Assembly: GCA_029227655.1 (NCBI GenBank)
Contig: JAQYAI010000043.1
Span: forward strand, 1 to 44,773
DNA: 44,773 nucleotides
Source: a bacterium
GTDB lineage: Bacteria; Bacillota; Clostridia; Lachnospirales; Lachnospiraceae
Direction of reading: 5' to 3'
Below, in pieces: positions 8,281 to 17,549 of the stretch. Below the pieces are notes generated by a model that worked only from the letters and a program-made list of their open reading frames with translations, was not told the DNA's origin and did not search any database. Within the stretch, counting starts at the first letter, position 1, and each line of letters opens with the position of its first letter. The translations under genes were made by a program, and so were the position numbers.

Positions 8281-8304
8281 AAGAGTCTGCTTACGCAGAC
8301 TCTT
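8281..8304 (-). terminator. Perfect 10-bp hairpin after the alanine symporter gene
   Basis: AAGAGTCTGC pairs perfectly with GCAGACTCTT around a 4-nt loop that reads GTAA on the minus strand (a GNRA-type tetraloop). It stands 24 nt beyond the symporter stop codon. Neither side has a proper T-run, so it may be a processing or stability element rather than a classical terminator. Confidence 0.55.
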
Positions 8305-8328
8305 AACCCTGTAATAAATATTATTAAA

Positions 8329-9708
8329 TTATTTCTTACCATATTTATTTAAGATGGCAAGTACTGAACCTGTTAAAGCAAACAGTGCGATAACGTTTGG
8401 CAGTACCATCAACTGATTGAACAAATCTGAAAGGCCCCAAACCAGATCACTTTCCCCAACTGTTCCAAGGAAGATGAATACTAATGCAACTAAGATGAAA
8501 GGCTTCTGGGCTTTTTCACCGAACAGCCATGTAACATTTATTTTCGCAAACAAGTTCCATCCGAGGATTGTAGAGAATGCAAAGAAGAATAATGCAACTG
8601 CTACGAATCCAGCACCAAGTTTTTCACCAAATACAATACCAAACGCTGTCTGTGCAAGGTTTGTATTCTTAAGAACTCCTGTCACTTCGCCAACATAACC
8701 ATTTGCCAAAGGGCCATCTCCAGCATATAAGCAAGAGATAATTACAAGTGCGTTAAGTGTAAGAACTACAAATGTATCAATAAATACACCAGCCATAGCT
8801 ACAGTACCCTGAATATGAGGATTTTCAACCTGTGCAAGTGCATGTGCATGAGGTGTAGAACCCATACCAGCTTCGTTTGAGAAAAGACCACGTTTTGCAC
8901 CCTGGCTGATTGCGATCTTAAGTGCTGCACCAACTCCACCACCGATGATTGCCTGTGGCTGGAAGGCATATTTGAAGATCATCATAAATGTTTCCGGTAC
9001 ATATTTGATACGGAAGATAAGTACGATAACTGCACCAAGCAAGAAGAAACCTGCCATGATCGGAACGATTTTCTCTGTAACAGATGCAAGACGATCCACA
9101 CCACCAAGGAAAATAAATCCACAAATTACAACAAGCACAACACCAACAATCCATGATGGAATGCCAAATGCGGTATTTACCGTAGATCCGATGGAATTAG
9201 ACTGTACCATACATCCGAAACATCCAAGAGCCAGGATAATTGCTAATGCAAAGAAGCTTGCAAGTCCTTTTCCAAGTCCGCCCGGGAATGCCTTTGTAAT
9301 GTAGTAAACAGGACCACCCTGAATCGTACCTGTCGAATCTTTGGTACGTGTTTCCTGTGCAAGAACTGCTTCTGCATAGATGGTAGACATTCCAAGGAAT
9401 GCGATGATCCACATCCAGAAGATTGCTCCCGGACCACCTGTAAGGATCGCACCGGCCGCACCAACGATATTACCAGTTCCGACCTGCGCTGCGATCGCTG
9501 TTGCTACTGCCTGGAAGGAACTCATTCCACCACCATGTGAACCACCTTTTAGTGAAAGTCCTCCAAAGATTTCTTTGAGACCTGCTCCCAAGTAACGAAC
9601 CTGAACAAATTTTGTTCTGATTGAGTACCAAAGTCCAATTCCCAACAATAGGAATACAAGGACATAGTCTGAAAGATACGAGTTAATTGTGTTAACGATA
9701 GACAACAT
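8329..9708 (-). CDS. Sodium:alanine symporter family protein (AGCS)
   Basis: A 459-residue, roughly 11-helix inner-membrane symporter that imports alanine or glycine with Na+ (or H+). The family signature is present near residue 65-85 as FQAVATAIAAQVGTGNIVG, and the conserved SNEAGMGSTPHAHA lies near residue 280. Length is normal. The start ATG is preceded by AAGGGGG. It is a single-gene unit, convergent with the SRP RNA and divergent from the histidine kinase. The ORFs in other frames here are shadows. Confidence 0.93.
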   Translation of the reverse strand: MLSIVNTINSYLSDYVLVFLLLGIGLWYSIRTKFVQVRYLGAGLKEIFGGLSLKGGSHGGGMSSFQAVATAIAAQVGTGNIVGAAGAILTGGPGAIFWMWIIAFLGMSTIYAEAVLAQETRTKDSTGTIQGGPVYYITKAFPGGLGKGLASFFALAIILALGCFGCMVQSNSIGSTVNTAFGIPSWIVGVVLVVICGFIFLGGVDRLASVTEKIVPIMAGFFLLGAVIVLIFRIKYVPETFMMIFKYAFQPQAIIGGGVGAALKIAISQGAKRGLFSNEAGMGSTPHAHALAQVENPHIQGTVAMAGVFIDTFVVLTLNALVIISCLYAGDGPLANGYVGEVTGVLKNTNLAQTAFGIVFGEKLGAGFVAVALFFFAFSTILGWNLFAKINVTWLFGEKAQKPFILVALVFIFLGTVGESDLVWGLSDLFNQLMVLPNVIALFALTGSVLAILNKYGKK

Positions 9709-9744
9709 AATAACTACCCCCTTTAATGTTTATTACATTCTCAC

Positions 9745-9774
9745 TTTATATCTGTATTGACAAAAAAACAACAA
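9745..9774 (-). promoter_or_regulatory. Likely promoter of the alanine symporter gene
   Basis: On the minus strand, TTGTTG and TATAAA are separated by 18 nt, about 35 nt upstream of the symporter start codon. Confidence 0.5.
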
Positions 9775-9837
9775 AATCGTGGCTAAGAAGCAGTTAAGAT
9801 AGCTCTATATTTCTTTACCATTTCTTTGCCACAAAAA

Positions 9838-9846
9838 TGGTATAAT
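9838..9846 (+). promoter_or_regulatory. Extended -10 promoter of the two-component operon
   Basis: TGGTATAAT is an extended -10 element (TG-N-TATAAT) 22 nt before the kinase start codon, with no good -35 box at the normal spacing. Weak -35 plus extended -10 promoters are often controlled by an activator, possibly the response regulator encoded here. Confidence 0.55.
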
Positions 9847-9868
9847 GTACATATAATGGAGGGATACC

Positions 9869-10945
9869 ATGAAAAAATTTGAAAAAATATTTAAAGATAC
9901 CGCTTTTACGCTTTTGGTGTTGTTCTTTTTCTTCATCATAAGCTCGTGGATTGAATCTTTGTTTCATAACTTTAACTTAATTCCGGCCATATTTACACTT
10001 GCTGTATTTCTGATATCGCTGACAACAGATGGCTTTTTCTACGGGATTGCAGCCTCACTTCTTAGTGTGATGGCGCTGAACTTTGCATTTACCTTCCCTT
10101 ATTTCAAATTTAATTTCACGATACCTGAAAATCTTGCATCTGCCGTAATCATGCTGATCGTCACTATCATGTCAAGTGCCATGACAACGAAAGTAAAACA
10201 GCAGGAAAAAATCAAGGCAGAAAATGAAAAAGAAAAGATGAAAGCCAATCTTCTCCGTGCCGTTTCCCATGATCTGCGCACCCCGCTGACGACAATTTAC
10301 GGATCCAGCTCCCTTATCGCCGATCAGTACCATTCCATTTCCGAGGAACAGCGCATCAAACTTGCACGCGGTATCAAAGAAGATTCCGAATGGCTGATTC
10401 AGATGATCGAGAATCTGCTATCCATTACCCGGATCGACGCTGATGACAGCGGTGTCAAAGTCCAGAAGTCACCGACAGCTCTTGAGGAACTTATTGACTC
10501 TGTCATCCTGAAATTCAAGAAAAAATACCCGGATTCACCGCTCACAGTAACGATTCCGGAGGAATTTATTACGATTCCCATGGATGCAGTGCTGATTCAG
10601 CAAGTACTGATCAATATTCTTGAAAATGCTGTGATACATGCGAAAGGTATGACGGAATTGAAACTTAATGTTTCCATCGACGGGGACAAAGCCCTGTTCG
10701 AAATTATAGATAATGGCTGTGGAATTGAAAAAGACAGGCTTGGTTCTATTTTTACTGGATATTATGAAAAGAAGAATCTTCATGTCGATGCACAGAAACA
10801 CAATATGGGAATCGGATTATCCGCGTGTGCCACAATCATCAATGCACATGATGGAACCATCCATGCTGAGAATCTCAGTACCGGCGGATGCCGTTTCTAT
10901 TTCATTTTAAAACTGGAGAGCGAAGAACATGAACAACAAATATAA
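9869..10945 (+). CDS. KdpD-like sensor histidine kinase (DUF4118 sensor, HisKA, HATPase)
   Basis: A 358-residue membrane kinase. Residues 10-110 hold about four membrane helices in the DUF4118 arrangement seen in the C-terminal half of KdpD. A linker helix leads to the H-box AVSHDLRTPLT (phospho-His near residue 134) and the ATPase domain with N-box NILENAVIHA, G1 DNGCGI and G2 GIGLSACATI. The large cytosolic Kdp/Usp sensor part of true KdpD is absent, and no kdpFABC genes are in the window, so the signal is unknown. It overlaps the response regulator gene by 17 nt, so the pair is coupled. Confidence 0.87.
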   Translation: MKKFEKIFKDTAFTLLVLFFFFIISSWIESLFHNFNLIPAIFTLAVFLISLTTDGFFYGIAASLLSVMALNFAFTFPYFKFNFTIPENLASAVIMLIVTIMSSAMTTKVKQQEKIKAENEKEKMKANLLRAVSHDLRTPLTTIYGSSSLIADQYHSISEEQRIKLARGIKEDSEWLIQMIENLLSITRIDADDSGVKVQKSPTALEELIDSVILKFKKKYPDSPLTVTIPEEFITIPMDAVLIQQVLINILENAVIHAKGMTELKLNVSIDGDKALFEIIDNGCGIEKDRLGSIFTGYYEKKNLHVDAQKHNMGIGLSACATIINAHDGTIHAENLSTGGCRFYFILKLESEEHEQQI

Positions 10946-11636
10946 GATTTTATTAGTAGAAGACGAATTGAATATCTGCAATTTCATCAGGACCGTTCTG
11001 GAAGCAAACAGTTATCACATCATAGATACCCAGAAAGCGGTCACTGGATTATCTTTACTTAAATCCCATTGTCCGAATCTGGTGATTCTTGATCTTGGAC
11101 TGCCGGATATGGACGGAACAGATTTTATCCGGGAAGTTCGTACTTTTTCCAATGTACCGATTCTGGTGCTCTCCGCACGAAGTAATGAGAATGACAAGAT
11201 TCTTGCATTAGATCTGGGCGCAAACGACTATGTAACAAAACCATTTGGCATCGGTGAACTTCTCGCCCGCGTGCGCGCGATCCTCAGAACTTCCCGCATT
11301 CAGGAACTTGACGCAGACTCCGTGCCACAGAATTTTACCATCAACGATCTGACGATCGTGTATGACACAAGGAAGATTACCGTCGCTGATCAGGAAATCA
11401 AACTGACGCAGACGGAATACAATATTGTAGAGTTACTTTCCCTTCATGCAGGAAAAGTCATGACCTACTCAGAGATCATCCATAAGATCTGGGGATACTC
11501 TGATTTTGGAAGTATCAAAAAGCTACAGGTAAATATGGCCAATATCCGCAAAAAGCTTGGTGAAAAACCAGGTGAAAATAAATACATACTCAATGAATTA
11601 GGCGTTGGATACCGCATGAATTCGGCCAATGACTAA
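10929..11636 (+). CDS. KdpE/OmpR-family response regulator
   Basis: A 235-residue regulator with a receiver domain (acidic pocket in LLVEDE, phospho-acceptor Asp in LVILDLGLPDMDG near residue 54, conserved Lys in YVTKPFG) and an OmpR-type winged-helix DNA-binding domain (about 135-230) containing LTQTEYNIVELL and GVGYRM. It pairs with the overlapping kinase gene. Its target is unknown; with no kdp genes nearby, naming it KdpE would overstate the case. Confidence 0.9.
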   Translation: MNNKYKILLVEDELNICNFIRTVLEANSYHIIDTQKAVTGLSLLKSHCPNLVILDLGLPDMDGTDFIREVRTFSNVPILVLSARSNENDKILALDLGANDYVTKPFGIGELLARVRAILRTSRIQELDADSVPQNFTINDLTIVYDTRKITVADQEIKLTQTEYNIVELLSLHAGKVMTYSEIIHKIWGYSDFGSIKKLQVNMANIRKKLGEKPGENKYILNELGVGYRMNSAND

Positions 11637-11641
11637 AGGAA

Positions 11642-11678
11642 AAAGCCGCGAACTGATCACTCAGTCACCGCGACTTTT
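11642..11678. terminator. Bidirectional terminator between response regulator and tadA
   Basis: AAAGCCGCG and CGCGACTTT form a stem (one mismatch on the plus strand, a G-U pair on the minus) with T-runs on both outer sides. It serves the convergent regulator and tadA genes, and one arm lies inside the last codons of tadA. Confidence 0.75.
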
Positions 11679-12151
11679 TTCTTTCTTTTCTCACGAAGTT
11701 CTTTAAAAAATGATTTCATCATTTCCGAACATTCTTCTTCTAAGATTCCTGTTTCCAATTCGACCTGATGATTAAACCGGTCCACCTGTAACAGATTTAA
11801 AATGGAGCCTGCACACCCGGCCTTTGGGTTCATGCATCCCACCACGACTTTCTTCACTCGTGCCTGTACAATTGCCCCGGAACACATCTGGCATGGTTCC
11901 AGAGTCACATAAAGAGTACAATCTTCCAGACGCCAGTCTCCAATCTTCTTACTTGCTTTTTTAATGGCAATAAGCTCTGCGTGAGCAAGTGGATTTTTAT
12001 CCGTTGTTCTCCGGTTATATCCTCGTCCGATTACTTTTCCTTCATGAACGATCACACATCCGATCGGTACTTCTTCTATTTTCCATGCTTTCTTTGCAAG
12101 CTTTATCGCCTGTTTCATATATTTTTCGTCTTCTGTCAGTTTCTGTCTCAT
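11657..12151 (-). CDS. tadA: tRNA-specific adenosine deaminase TadA
   Basis: A 164-residue zinc-dependent deaminase that converts wobble adenosine-34 to inosine in tRNA-Arg(ACG), letting one tRNA read three codons. The zinc and catalytic residues are in LAHAELIAI (HAE) and EPCQMCSGAI (PCxxC), and the C-terminal helix contains CSEMMKSFFKELR. Length and motifs match TadA rather than free-base deaminases. It is last in a three-gene minus-strand run after dgt and a hypothetical gene (3-nt gap). Confidence 0.93.
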   Translation of the reverse strand: MRQKLTEDEKYMKQAIKLAKKAWKIEEVPIGCVIVHEGKVIGRGYNRRTTDKNPLAHAELIAIKKASKKIGDWRLEDCTLYVTLEPCQMCSGAIVQARVKKVVVGCMNPKAGCAGSILNLLQVDRFNHQVELETGILEEECSEMMKSFFKELREKRKKKVAVTE

Positions 12152-12154
12152 TTC

Positions 12155-13036
12155 TTATTCCCCAATTACAGTGCTCACTGTTCTGCACCAGTATCCAAAT
12201 TCGTCATCCTCTTCTCTTTCCTCTGCCGGAAGTTCTATCTCACCCTCATCCGGCCGCATGAACTGGTCAAATCCGAAGGACCGGGCTACCTTCTGCTCAT
12301 TCGGATGAAAGACACCCGGAACTCCAAGCCAGCACGCGCCGTCTTTTTCAAAAGATACCAGATGATGATAGTTGCGATATCCATGTAAAAGGAAGTGATT
12401 ATTGGCCAGTTTCCACTCACACCGTGGAAGGCGAGCCAAATCTTCCCGTGTAATCTTATAGATCAAATCCTTTTGTTTCCTGTCAGATGGCACTTCCACG
12501 CGAACAGATTCCGCCACGTGCAGCGCTTCTTCCTGTGGTTCTTCCCGCATTTCCTCTTCCTCCGGTTCTACTGCCGGCTCTTCCTGCAGCTCCTCTTCCT
12601 CCGGTTCTTCTGCCACCTCTTCCTGTGGACCTTCTTCCATCGGTTCTTCCTTACGGATCATCTGCTCAATATTCAGTGGAATTTCCTCCCATTTGGCTGC
12701 ATACCAGTTCTTCCGGTCACCTTGTCCCTTTGTCAGAATCATTCCTCCCACCCTGTCAAAGGTTTCCCGGCCGCCTACATCACAAGCATCATATTCCAGC
12801 CGATAAGAAAAGACGGGCGATGTATTTTTTAATGTTCCCATGGAAATTCCTATACACTTATCTCCTTCCGGATAAAAAAGGAACAGTTCAAACATATCAT
12901 CTCCATTTACCGGAAACCCCTTGCCATAAATCTGAAGGACTGCTCTGTCTTCACTTTCTTCGCATTTTACAAAACCTACATTCTGGACACATTTTCCATT
13001 CTTGTAAGCATATAGATAACGTACAAATTTTTTCAT
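12155..13036 (-). CDS. Lachnospiraceae-type protein of unknown function with Glu/Pro-rich linker
   Basis: A 293-residue protein I cannot assign a function. The first 115 residues form one domain (FVRYLYAYKNGKCVQNVGFV). A strongly acidic linker (about 130-175, rich in EEPEEEE repeats) follows, then a C-terminal domain (about 190-270) with WKLANNHFLLHGYRNYHHL and a GVPGVFHPNEQ segment. There is no signal peptide or membrane helix. From memory it resembles a family seen in gut Lachnospiraceae (possibly DUF6128), but that label is not verified. It sits between dgt and tadA in the same direction. The acidic linker suggests flexible tethering of two domains. Confidence 0.7.
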   Translation of the reverse strand: MKKFVRYLYAYKNGKCVQNVGFVKCEESEDRAVLQIYGKGFPVNGDDMFELFLFYPEGDKCIGISMGTLKNTSPVFSYRLEYDACDVGGRETFDRVGGMILTKGQGDRKNWYAAKWEEIPLNIEQMIRKEEPMEEGPQEEVAEEPEEEELQEEPAVEPEEEEMREEPQEEALHVAESVRVEVPSDRKQKDLIYKITREDLARLPRCEWKLANNHFLLHGYRNYHHLVSFEKDGACWLGVPGVFHPNEQKVARSFGFDQFMRPDEGEIELPAEEREEDDEFGYWCRTVSTVIGE

Positions 13037-13095
13037 AGTATGTCATGACTCCTTTGTCAGGTATTTTTGTCTATTCCATACTATTCTCTGACCTT

Positions 13096-14517
13096 CTAAA
13101 AAATTCCCGTAAGTTCCTGATACAGTCGTTTTGCATAACTGTCGGTCATTCCACAGATATAGTCAGTCACCAGCAAAAGTCTCAAATAAAGCTTCTCTTC
13201 TTCACTTTTGCCCTGACTATGATAATGATAGGCCTTCTTATAATTATCTGAAATAAAGGAGATGAATCTTTCATCAATAGCGTTCATTTTCTCGCCTTCC
13301 ACATCATAATAAATGGCCGCTTTCACAAAACAATCCATCAGAAAATTCAGAATGGCTGATTCGATCACTTCCATTTTATAGATCTGATAGGAAGTGAACA
13401 CTCTTCGATATGCCATGTCCCCTAAAAGATCCATCAGTTTTTCTGCCGCAGTTCCATGGAAGAGATCGTATTTATAAGTTCCTTCCATAATTTCCTTATA
13501 ATTCGAAGTAAACCCCAGGGTCGCACAACTGATCAGAAAGCTCTGCATGCGGACAATCCAGTTCTTGATGGCATATTCTTCCGGATTCTCCTCTCCGCGC
13601 TCTATTGCTTTCTGGTACAAATGCTCCAGTTTTCCCAGTACTTCAAATCCATATTCCTCCCCAGAATCCGGAAGACTTTTCAGTTCTTCGCAAATGGTGT
13701 GATAAGATAAAAATCCTTTTACAAATGCATCTTCTATGTCTGCTGTTTTATAGGCAATGTCATCTGCAGCTTCCAAAATGAATGTCAGAGGATGCCTCTT
13801 CCCATCTGTCCCTGTTGCTTCCTGTATCGCCTCGAATATTCTTCGATCTGCCTGATAATACCCCATTTTTTTATCTTTGATATCACTGGATTCTTTTTTT
13901 ACTTCCATCGAAGACACCGGGTATTTGATCATCGTTCCCAAAAGGGCATAGGTAAGATTCATTCCCCGTTCATCTACGAGATAATGCAGTTTTGTTACCA
14001 GACGCAGCGCCTGTGCATTCCCTTCAAAATGATAAAGATCTTCTCTCATCGCTTCCGGCAGCACCTCGGCAATCTTCTTTCCTTTAAATTCCAGCTCATT
14101 CAAATGCTGACCGAACCAGTCACGGATCGCAAGTTCGCCAAAATGTCCAAACGGTGGATTGCCAATGTCATGAATCAGACCCGCACACTGCAGAATATTG
14201 CAGATATCCTCTTTCATTTTCACTGTAAAATTATCATCTTTCCGATAAGCAAGGATGTTTTCTCCTATATTCTGTCCCAAAGACTTGGCGAAAGACGACA
14301 CCTCCAGCGAATGTGTCAGGCGCGTCCGAATAAAATCGCTCTTATCCAAAGGAAATACCTGCGTCTTATCTTGAAGTCTCCGAAAAGACGCACTTCCAAT
14401 GATCCTATGATAATCCTTCTCGAATTCGCTTCTTAAATCCGTTGATGTTTGTTTGTATGTTCCATCACTGGTGCTCTTTCGTTCTCTTTCTGCCGATAAT
14501 AATTTCGACCATTCCAT
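13096..14517 (-). CDS. dgt: Deoxyguanosinetriphosphate triphosphohydrolase (dGTPase family, HD domain)
   Basis: A 473-residue HD-domain dNTP triphosphohydrolase that releases triphosphate from dNTPs and so tunes nucleotide pools. The N-terminal FRRLQDKTQVFPLDKSD and TRLTHSLEVSSFA, then LIHDIGNPPFGHFGE and AADDIAY, supply the H...HD...D metal site characteristic of Dgt. Length fits the family. It starts with a solid ORF (MEWSKLLSAERERK) and heads the run dgt - unknown gene - tadA. Confidence 0.92.
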   Translation of the reverse strand: MEWSKLLSAERERKSTSDGTYKQTSTDLRSEFEKDYHRIIGSASFRRLQDKTQVFPLDKSDFIRTRLTHSLEVSSFAKSLGQNIGENILAYRKDDNFTVKMKEDICNILQCAGLIHDIGNPPFGHFGELAIRDWFGQHLNELEFKGKKIAEVLPEAMREDLYHFEGNAQALRLVTKLHYLVDERGMNLTYALLGTMIKYPVSSMEVKKESSDIKDKKMGYYQADRRIFEAIQEATGTDGKRHPLTFILEAADDIAYKTADIEDAFVKGFLSYHTICEELKSLPDSGEEYGFEVLGKLEHLYQKAIERGEENPEEYAIKNWIVRMQSFLISCATLGFTSNYKEIMEGTYKYDLFHGTAAEKLMDLLGDMAYRRVFTSYQIYKMEVIESAILNFLMDCFVKAAIYYDVEGEKMNAIDERFISFISDNYKKAYHYHSQGKSEEEKLYLRLLLVTDYICGMTDSYAKRLYQELTGIF

Positions 14518-14544
14518 AACTTTCCCTCATTTTTCTACGTTCAA

Positions 14545-14574
14545 AAATAGATTGCGCTTTCGCGCAATCTATTT
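14545..14574 (-). terminator. Strong terminator after the HTH/Glu-rich gene
   Basis: A perfect 13-bp stem, AAATAGATTGCGC with GCGCAATCTATTT, with a GAAA tetraloop on the minus strand, is followed by TTG. It separates the HTH gene from dgt. Confidence 0.85.
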
Positions 14575-14578
14575 GGAA

Positions 14579-15334
14579 TTAATCTAAATAAATTGGTGGT
14601 TCATAAGCTTTTCCGAGTGCTGCTTTCTTGTTTTCTTCCATTCCAATGAACGCCCACTCTGTCATATCCGTCCATTTATGTTCCTTGCGGTCATATACCT
14701 GAACATAACCGATTCTCTTTGGATGCGTACGGACACTGTTCGTCTGATATTCACGGCCTGTGTATGGATTGATTTCTCCTGCTTCTCTGTCTTCTTCTAA
14801 ATCTTTTCTCTGCTTGATTGGCTGGAAGTATTTAGAGTTATTAGAGTATTTTGTATCTTCTTTCTTAGCTTTTTCTACATGTTCAACCGCTTTTTCTTCC
14901 ATGACCGGTGCCGCTTCTGCGACTTCTTCCACAGATTCTTCAACTGCCTCAATTACTTCTTCCGCTGGCTCTTCTGCTGCTTCTGGAACGTTTTCAATCT
15001 TTTCTTTCTTTTTCTCTTCGCGAATTTCTTTCATTTCTTTCTTCGCTGCAAGTCTGCCAAGTTCTTTTTCTGTCGGCAGTTCTTCTTCGATCACCATAGC
15101 TTTTTCAGCTTCCAGGCTTGCTAAAATACTTAACTGAAAGGAACATCCTAAAATCTCTGCGATCATCCGCATATCCTGTTCCTGAAAATTATCTCTTCCT
15201 AATCTTTGTGTCAGATTCTGACGTGACATCTTCTTCCCTGTTCTCGCTTCAATCTGCTCTGCCAGTTCCTTGATTGTCATGCCTTTCCTGCTTAATACAA
15301 TCTTAACCTGCTCCCCAAACGTTAGGTTTAACAT
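14579..15334 (-). CDS. Unknown protein: N-terminal Xre-like HTH, acidic linker, conserved C-terminal domain
   Basis: A 251-residue protein. Residues 5-75 look like an Xre-type helix-turn-helix (FGEQVKIVLSRKGMTIKELAE, then MSRQNLTQRLGRDNF). Residues about 85-165 are low complexity and Glu/Ala/Lys/Val-rich. The C-terminal part (about 170-251) is ordered, with INPYTGREYQTNSVRTHPKR and a Trp/Tyr-rich end. There is no membrane segment. It could be a DNA-binding protein with a conserved partner-binding tail; I do not recognise a named family. It forms its own unit, with a strong terminator after it. Confidence 0.7.
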   Translation of the reverse strand: MLNLTFGEQVKIVLSRKGMTIKELAEQIEARTGKKMSRQNLTQRLGRDNFQEQDMRMIAEILGCSFQLSILASLEAEKAMVIEEELPTEKELGRLAAKKEMKEIREEKKKEKIENVPEAAEEPAEEVIEAVEESVEEVAEAAPVMEEKAVEHVEKAKKEDTKYSNNSKYFQPIKQRKDLEEDREAGEINPYTGREYQTNSVRTHPKRIGYVQVYDRKEHKWTDMTEWAFIGMEENKKAALGKAYEPPIYLD

Positions 15335-15459
15335 GTGTACTTCTCCTCCTTATCATCCTTATCATTTATACAAGGATGGGTAACTTATCCATTGCTTCAT
15401 AAACCCATCTTTTTCCCTGACTTTTATTTTAGCAAATGATATTTTGCACGTCAATAAGA

Positions 15460-17502
15460 TTACCACTTCTTGTTCCTTAAAACAATAGCGGAATATTTTC
15501 CCATCATAAGAGTCAGATTTCCATCTACCACTTTATACTCATCGAATTCACGGGTATAACCGCCATCATACGAATACATCAGTCTTGCCATCATCGTTCC
15601 ATCTTCCACTTCTGCTTTCCAAACCGGAATCTTCACTTCCCGAAGCTTGTCCGCATTATTCAGGACAACAATGATCTGTTCATCCTCAAGAAACCTTCCA
15701 TAAGAAAGCAATGCATAGTCTGTCTTCAAAATACGAAGGGAACCCTTCTTCAAAGAAACGTAATTCTTATGAATCCGGATCATTTCCCTATAAAAACTAA
15801 TCAGTTCCTTATCTTCATGTCCCCATGGATAAGTGCGTCTATTATCCGGATCTGTAAATCCACAGACTCCAGCTTCATCCGCATAATATAATGTTGGTGC
15901 GCCGACCCATGTCATCTGTACCACAATGGCTTCGCGCATAACAGCCACATTTATATTTTCTTCTGCCGCCTTTGATCCCAGTTTTCCCACGCGTCCCACC
16001 TTGTGGTTTGTTCTTGTAAGAAATCTTGAATGGTCATGATTCGACAACTGATTCATCGCAGTCTGCTGAGAAGGTGTCATCATGCGTGACATATGATGTT
16101 TCATTGCCCTCTTAAAATTATCTGCATTGCCCAGAAGGTCCACGCGGAATTCATCACTGTGCTTTTCCATTCCCGTCAGAAACCATGTGAGTGGTTCCAT
16201 AAAAGCATCATAATTCATGACGGTATCCCACTGATCTCCCTTAAGCCAGGCTTTCGGATCTCCATAATGTTCTGCAAGAATCAATGCATTCGGATTGGCT
16301 TCCTTTACGACTTTCCGGAATTTTCTCCAAAAGTCATGATTCACTCCGTTGCTCTGTCCCAGATCCGCTGCCACATCAAGTCTCCATCCATCTACATTAT
16401 ATGGAGGTGAAACCCATTTTTTTCCAATATTAAGTACATATTCTTCCAGTTCCTTCGAACCTTCGTAGTTCAGCTTTGGCAGAGTATCGTGATTCCACCA
16501 TCCCAGATAACTGTCATTATTCGGCCAGTCTTCTTCACTGTTCTTATTAAATGTAAAATAATTTCTATAAGGACTGTCGGCCGAAACATAAGCTCCCTTT
16601 TCATAGCCTTCCGCCAATTCATAGATCTGCTCTCTGTCCAGCCATTTATTGAACGAACCACAATGATTGAACACCCCATCAATAATAATCTTCATTCCGC
16701 GCTTGTGGAGTTCTTCCACCAGCCGGATAAAAAGTGCATTACTTGCTTCGAGATTCTTTTTATTTGTGGTTCTGATCCTGTATTTTTCTGCATGCCGATT
16801 GTCAAGGTCTCCCTCTTTCAGAAGTTTCCCTTCATCAACAACAATTTTTCCGACATGCGGATCAATATAGTCATAATCCTGCGTATCATATTTATGATTA
16901 GACGGCGATACAAAAAGCGGATTGCAGTAGATAACTTCTACTCCCAGATTCTGCAGATAGTCCAGCTTGTCAATGATTCCCTGCAAATCTCCTCCATAAA
17001 ATTCACGCACATCCATTGGCTGTGGATATCTTCCCCATTCCTCTACGCGATGGACCTGCTGGTTAATATATACATACTCACCGGTCTCCACGTCATTTGT
17101 TTTATCTCCATTGCAAAATCGGTCCACATAAATCTGGTACATGACCGCACCTTTCGCCCATTCGGGTACCGAAAATCCCGGAACGATCTGAAAATCATAA
17201 TACGTATTCGGCTCATCTTGAACTCCCCATTGATTATAATAGCAGACTTCGGCCCCGGAACGGATTTCAAAGTAGTATTTCATCGTCTTATTTTCTGCTA
17301 AAATTGCAATGGAATAATAATCAAACTTACCTTTTGTATACTCCTTCTTCAATGGATGTGTCTCTTCTCCTGTATGAAGAAGCACTGCGTCGACATCCTC
17401 TTTTGCTGTTCGGAACCAAAGTCGGATCAAATCTCCAACGGCAGGCTCTGTCGGACTCACATAGGCCTCTGTTCCATCACAAAACAGTGCATCTTTGTTC
17501 AT
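15460..17502 (-). CDS. Glycoside hydrolase family 13 enzyme (neopullulanase/alpha-amylase type)
   Basis: A 680-residue alpha-glucan hydrolase. Residues 1-120 form an N-terminal beta domain of the cyclomaltodextrinase/neopullulanase type. The (beta/alpha)8 barrel then shows the four GH13 regions: IIIDGVFNHCG, GWRLDVAADL (nucleophile Asp), ILAEHYGD (acid/base Glu) and LSNHDHSRF (transition-state Asp). There is no signal peptide, so it should act in the cytoplasm on imported maltodextrins. A C-terminal beta domain closes the protein. It stands alone, without transporter genes nearby. Exact specificity (pullulan, cyclodextrin or starch fragments) is open. Confidence 0.9.
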   Translation of the reverse strand: MNKDALFCDGTEAYVSPTEPAVGDLIRLWFRTAKEDVDAVLLHTGEETHPLKKEYTKGKFDYYSIAILAENKTMKYYFEIRSGAEVCYYNQWGVQDEPNTYYDFQIVPGFSVPEWAKGAVMYQIYVDRFCNGDKTNDVETGEYVYINQQVHRVEEWGRYPQPMDVREFYGGDLQGIIDKLDYLQNLGVEVIYCNPLFVSPSNHKYDTQDYDYIDPHVGKIVVDEGKLLKEGDLDNRHAEKYRIRTTNKKNLEASNALFIRLVEELHKRGMKIIIDGVFNHCGSFNKWLDREQIYELAEGYEKGAYVSADSPYRNYFTFNKNSEEDWPNNDSYLGWWNHDTLPKLNYEGSKELEEYVLNIGKKWVSPPYNVDGWRLDVAADLGQSNGVNHDFWRKFRKVVKEANPNALILAEHYGDPKAWLKGDQWDTVMNYDAFMEPLTWFLTGMEKHSDEFRVDLLGNADNFKRAMKHHMSRMMTPSQQTAMNQLSNHDHSRFLTRTNHKVGRVGKLGSKAAEENINVAVMREAIVVQMTWVGAPTLYYADEAGVCGFTDPDNRRTYPWGHEDKELISFYREMIRIHKNYVSLKKGSLRILKTDYALLSYGRFLEDEQIIVVLNNADKLREVKIPVWKAEVEDGTMMARLMYSYDGGYTREFDEYKVVDGNLTLMMGKYSAIVLRNKKW

Positions 17503-17549
17503 AGTGTAGTCTGCCCCCTAATTGTAAAAACCTAATTGCTGAACCATTA

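Noticed and set aside
12395-13038. Plus-strand Pro/Leu- or Phe-rich ORFs opposite the Glu-rich gene
   Set aside because: Complement of Glu codons gives Leu/Phe/Pro runs; these are shadows of the acidic linker.
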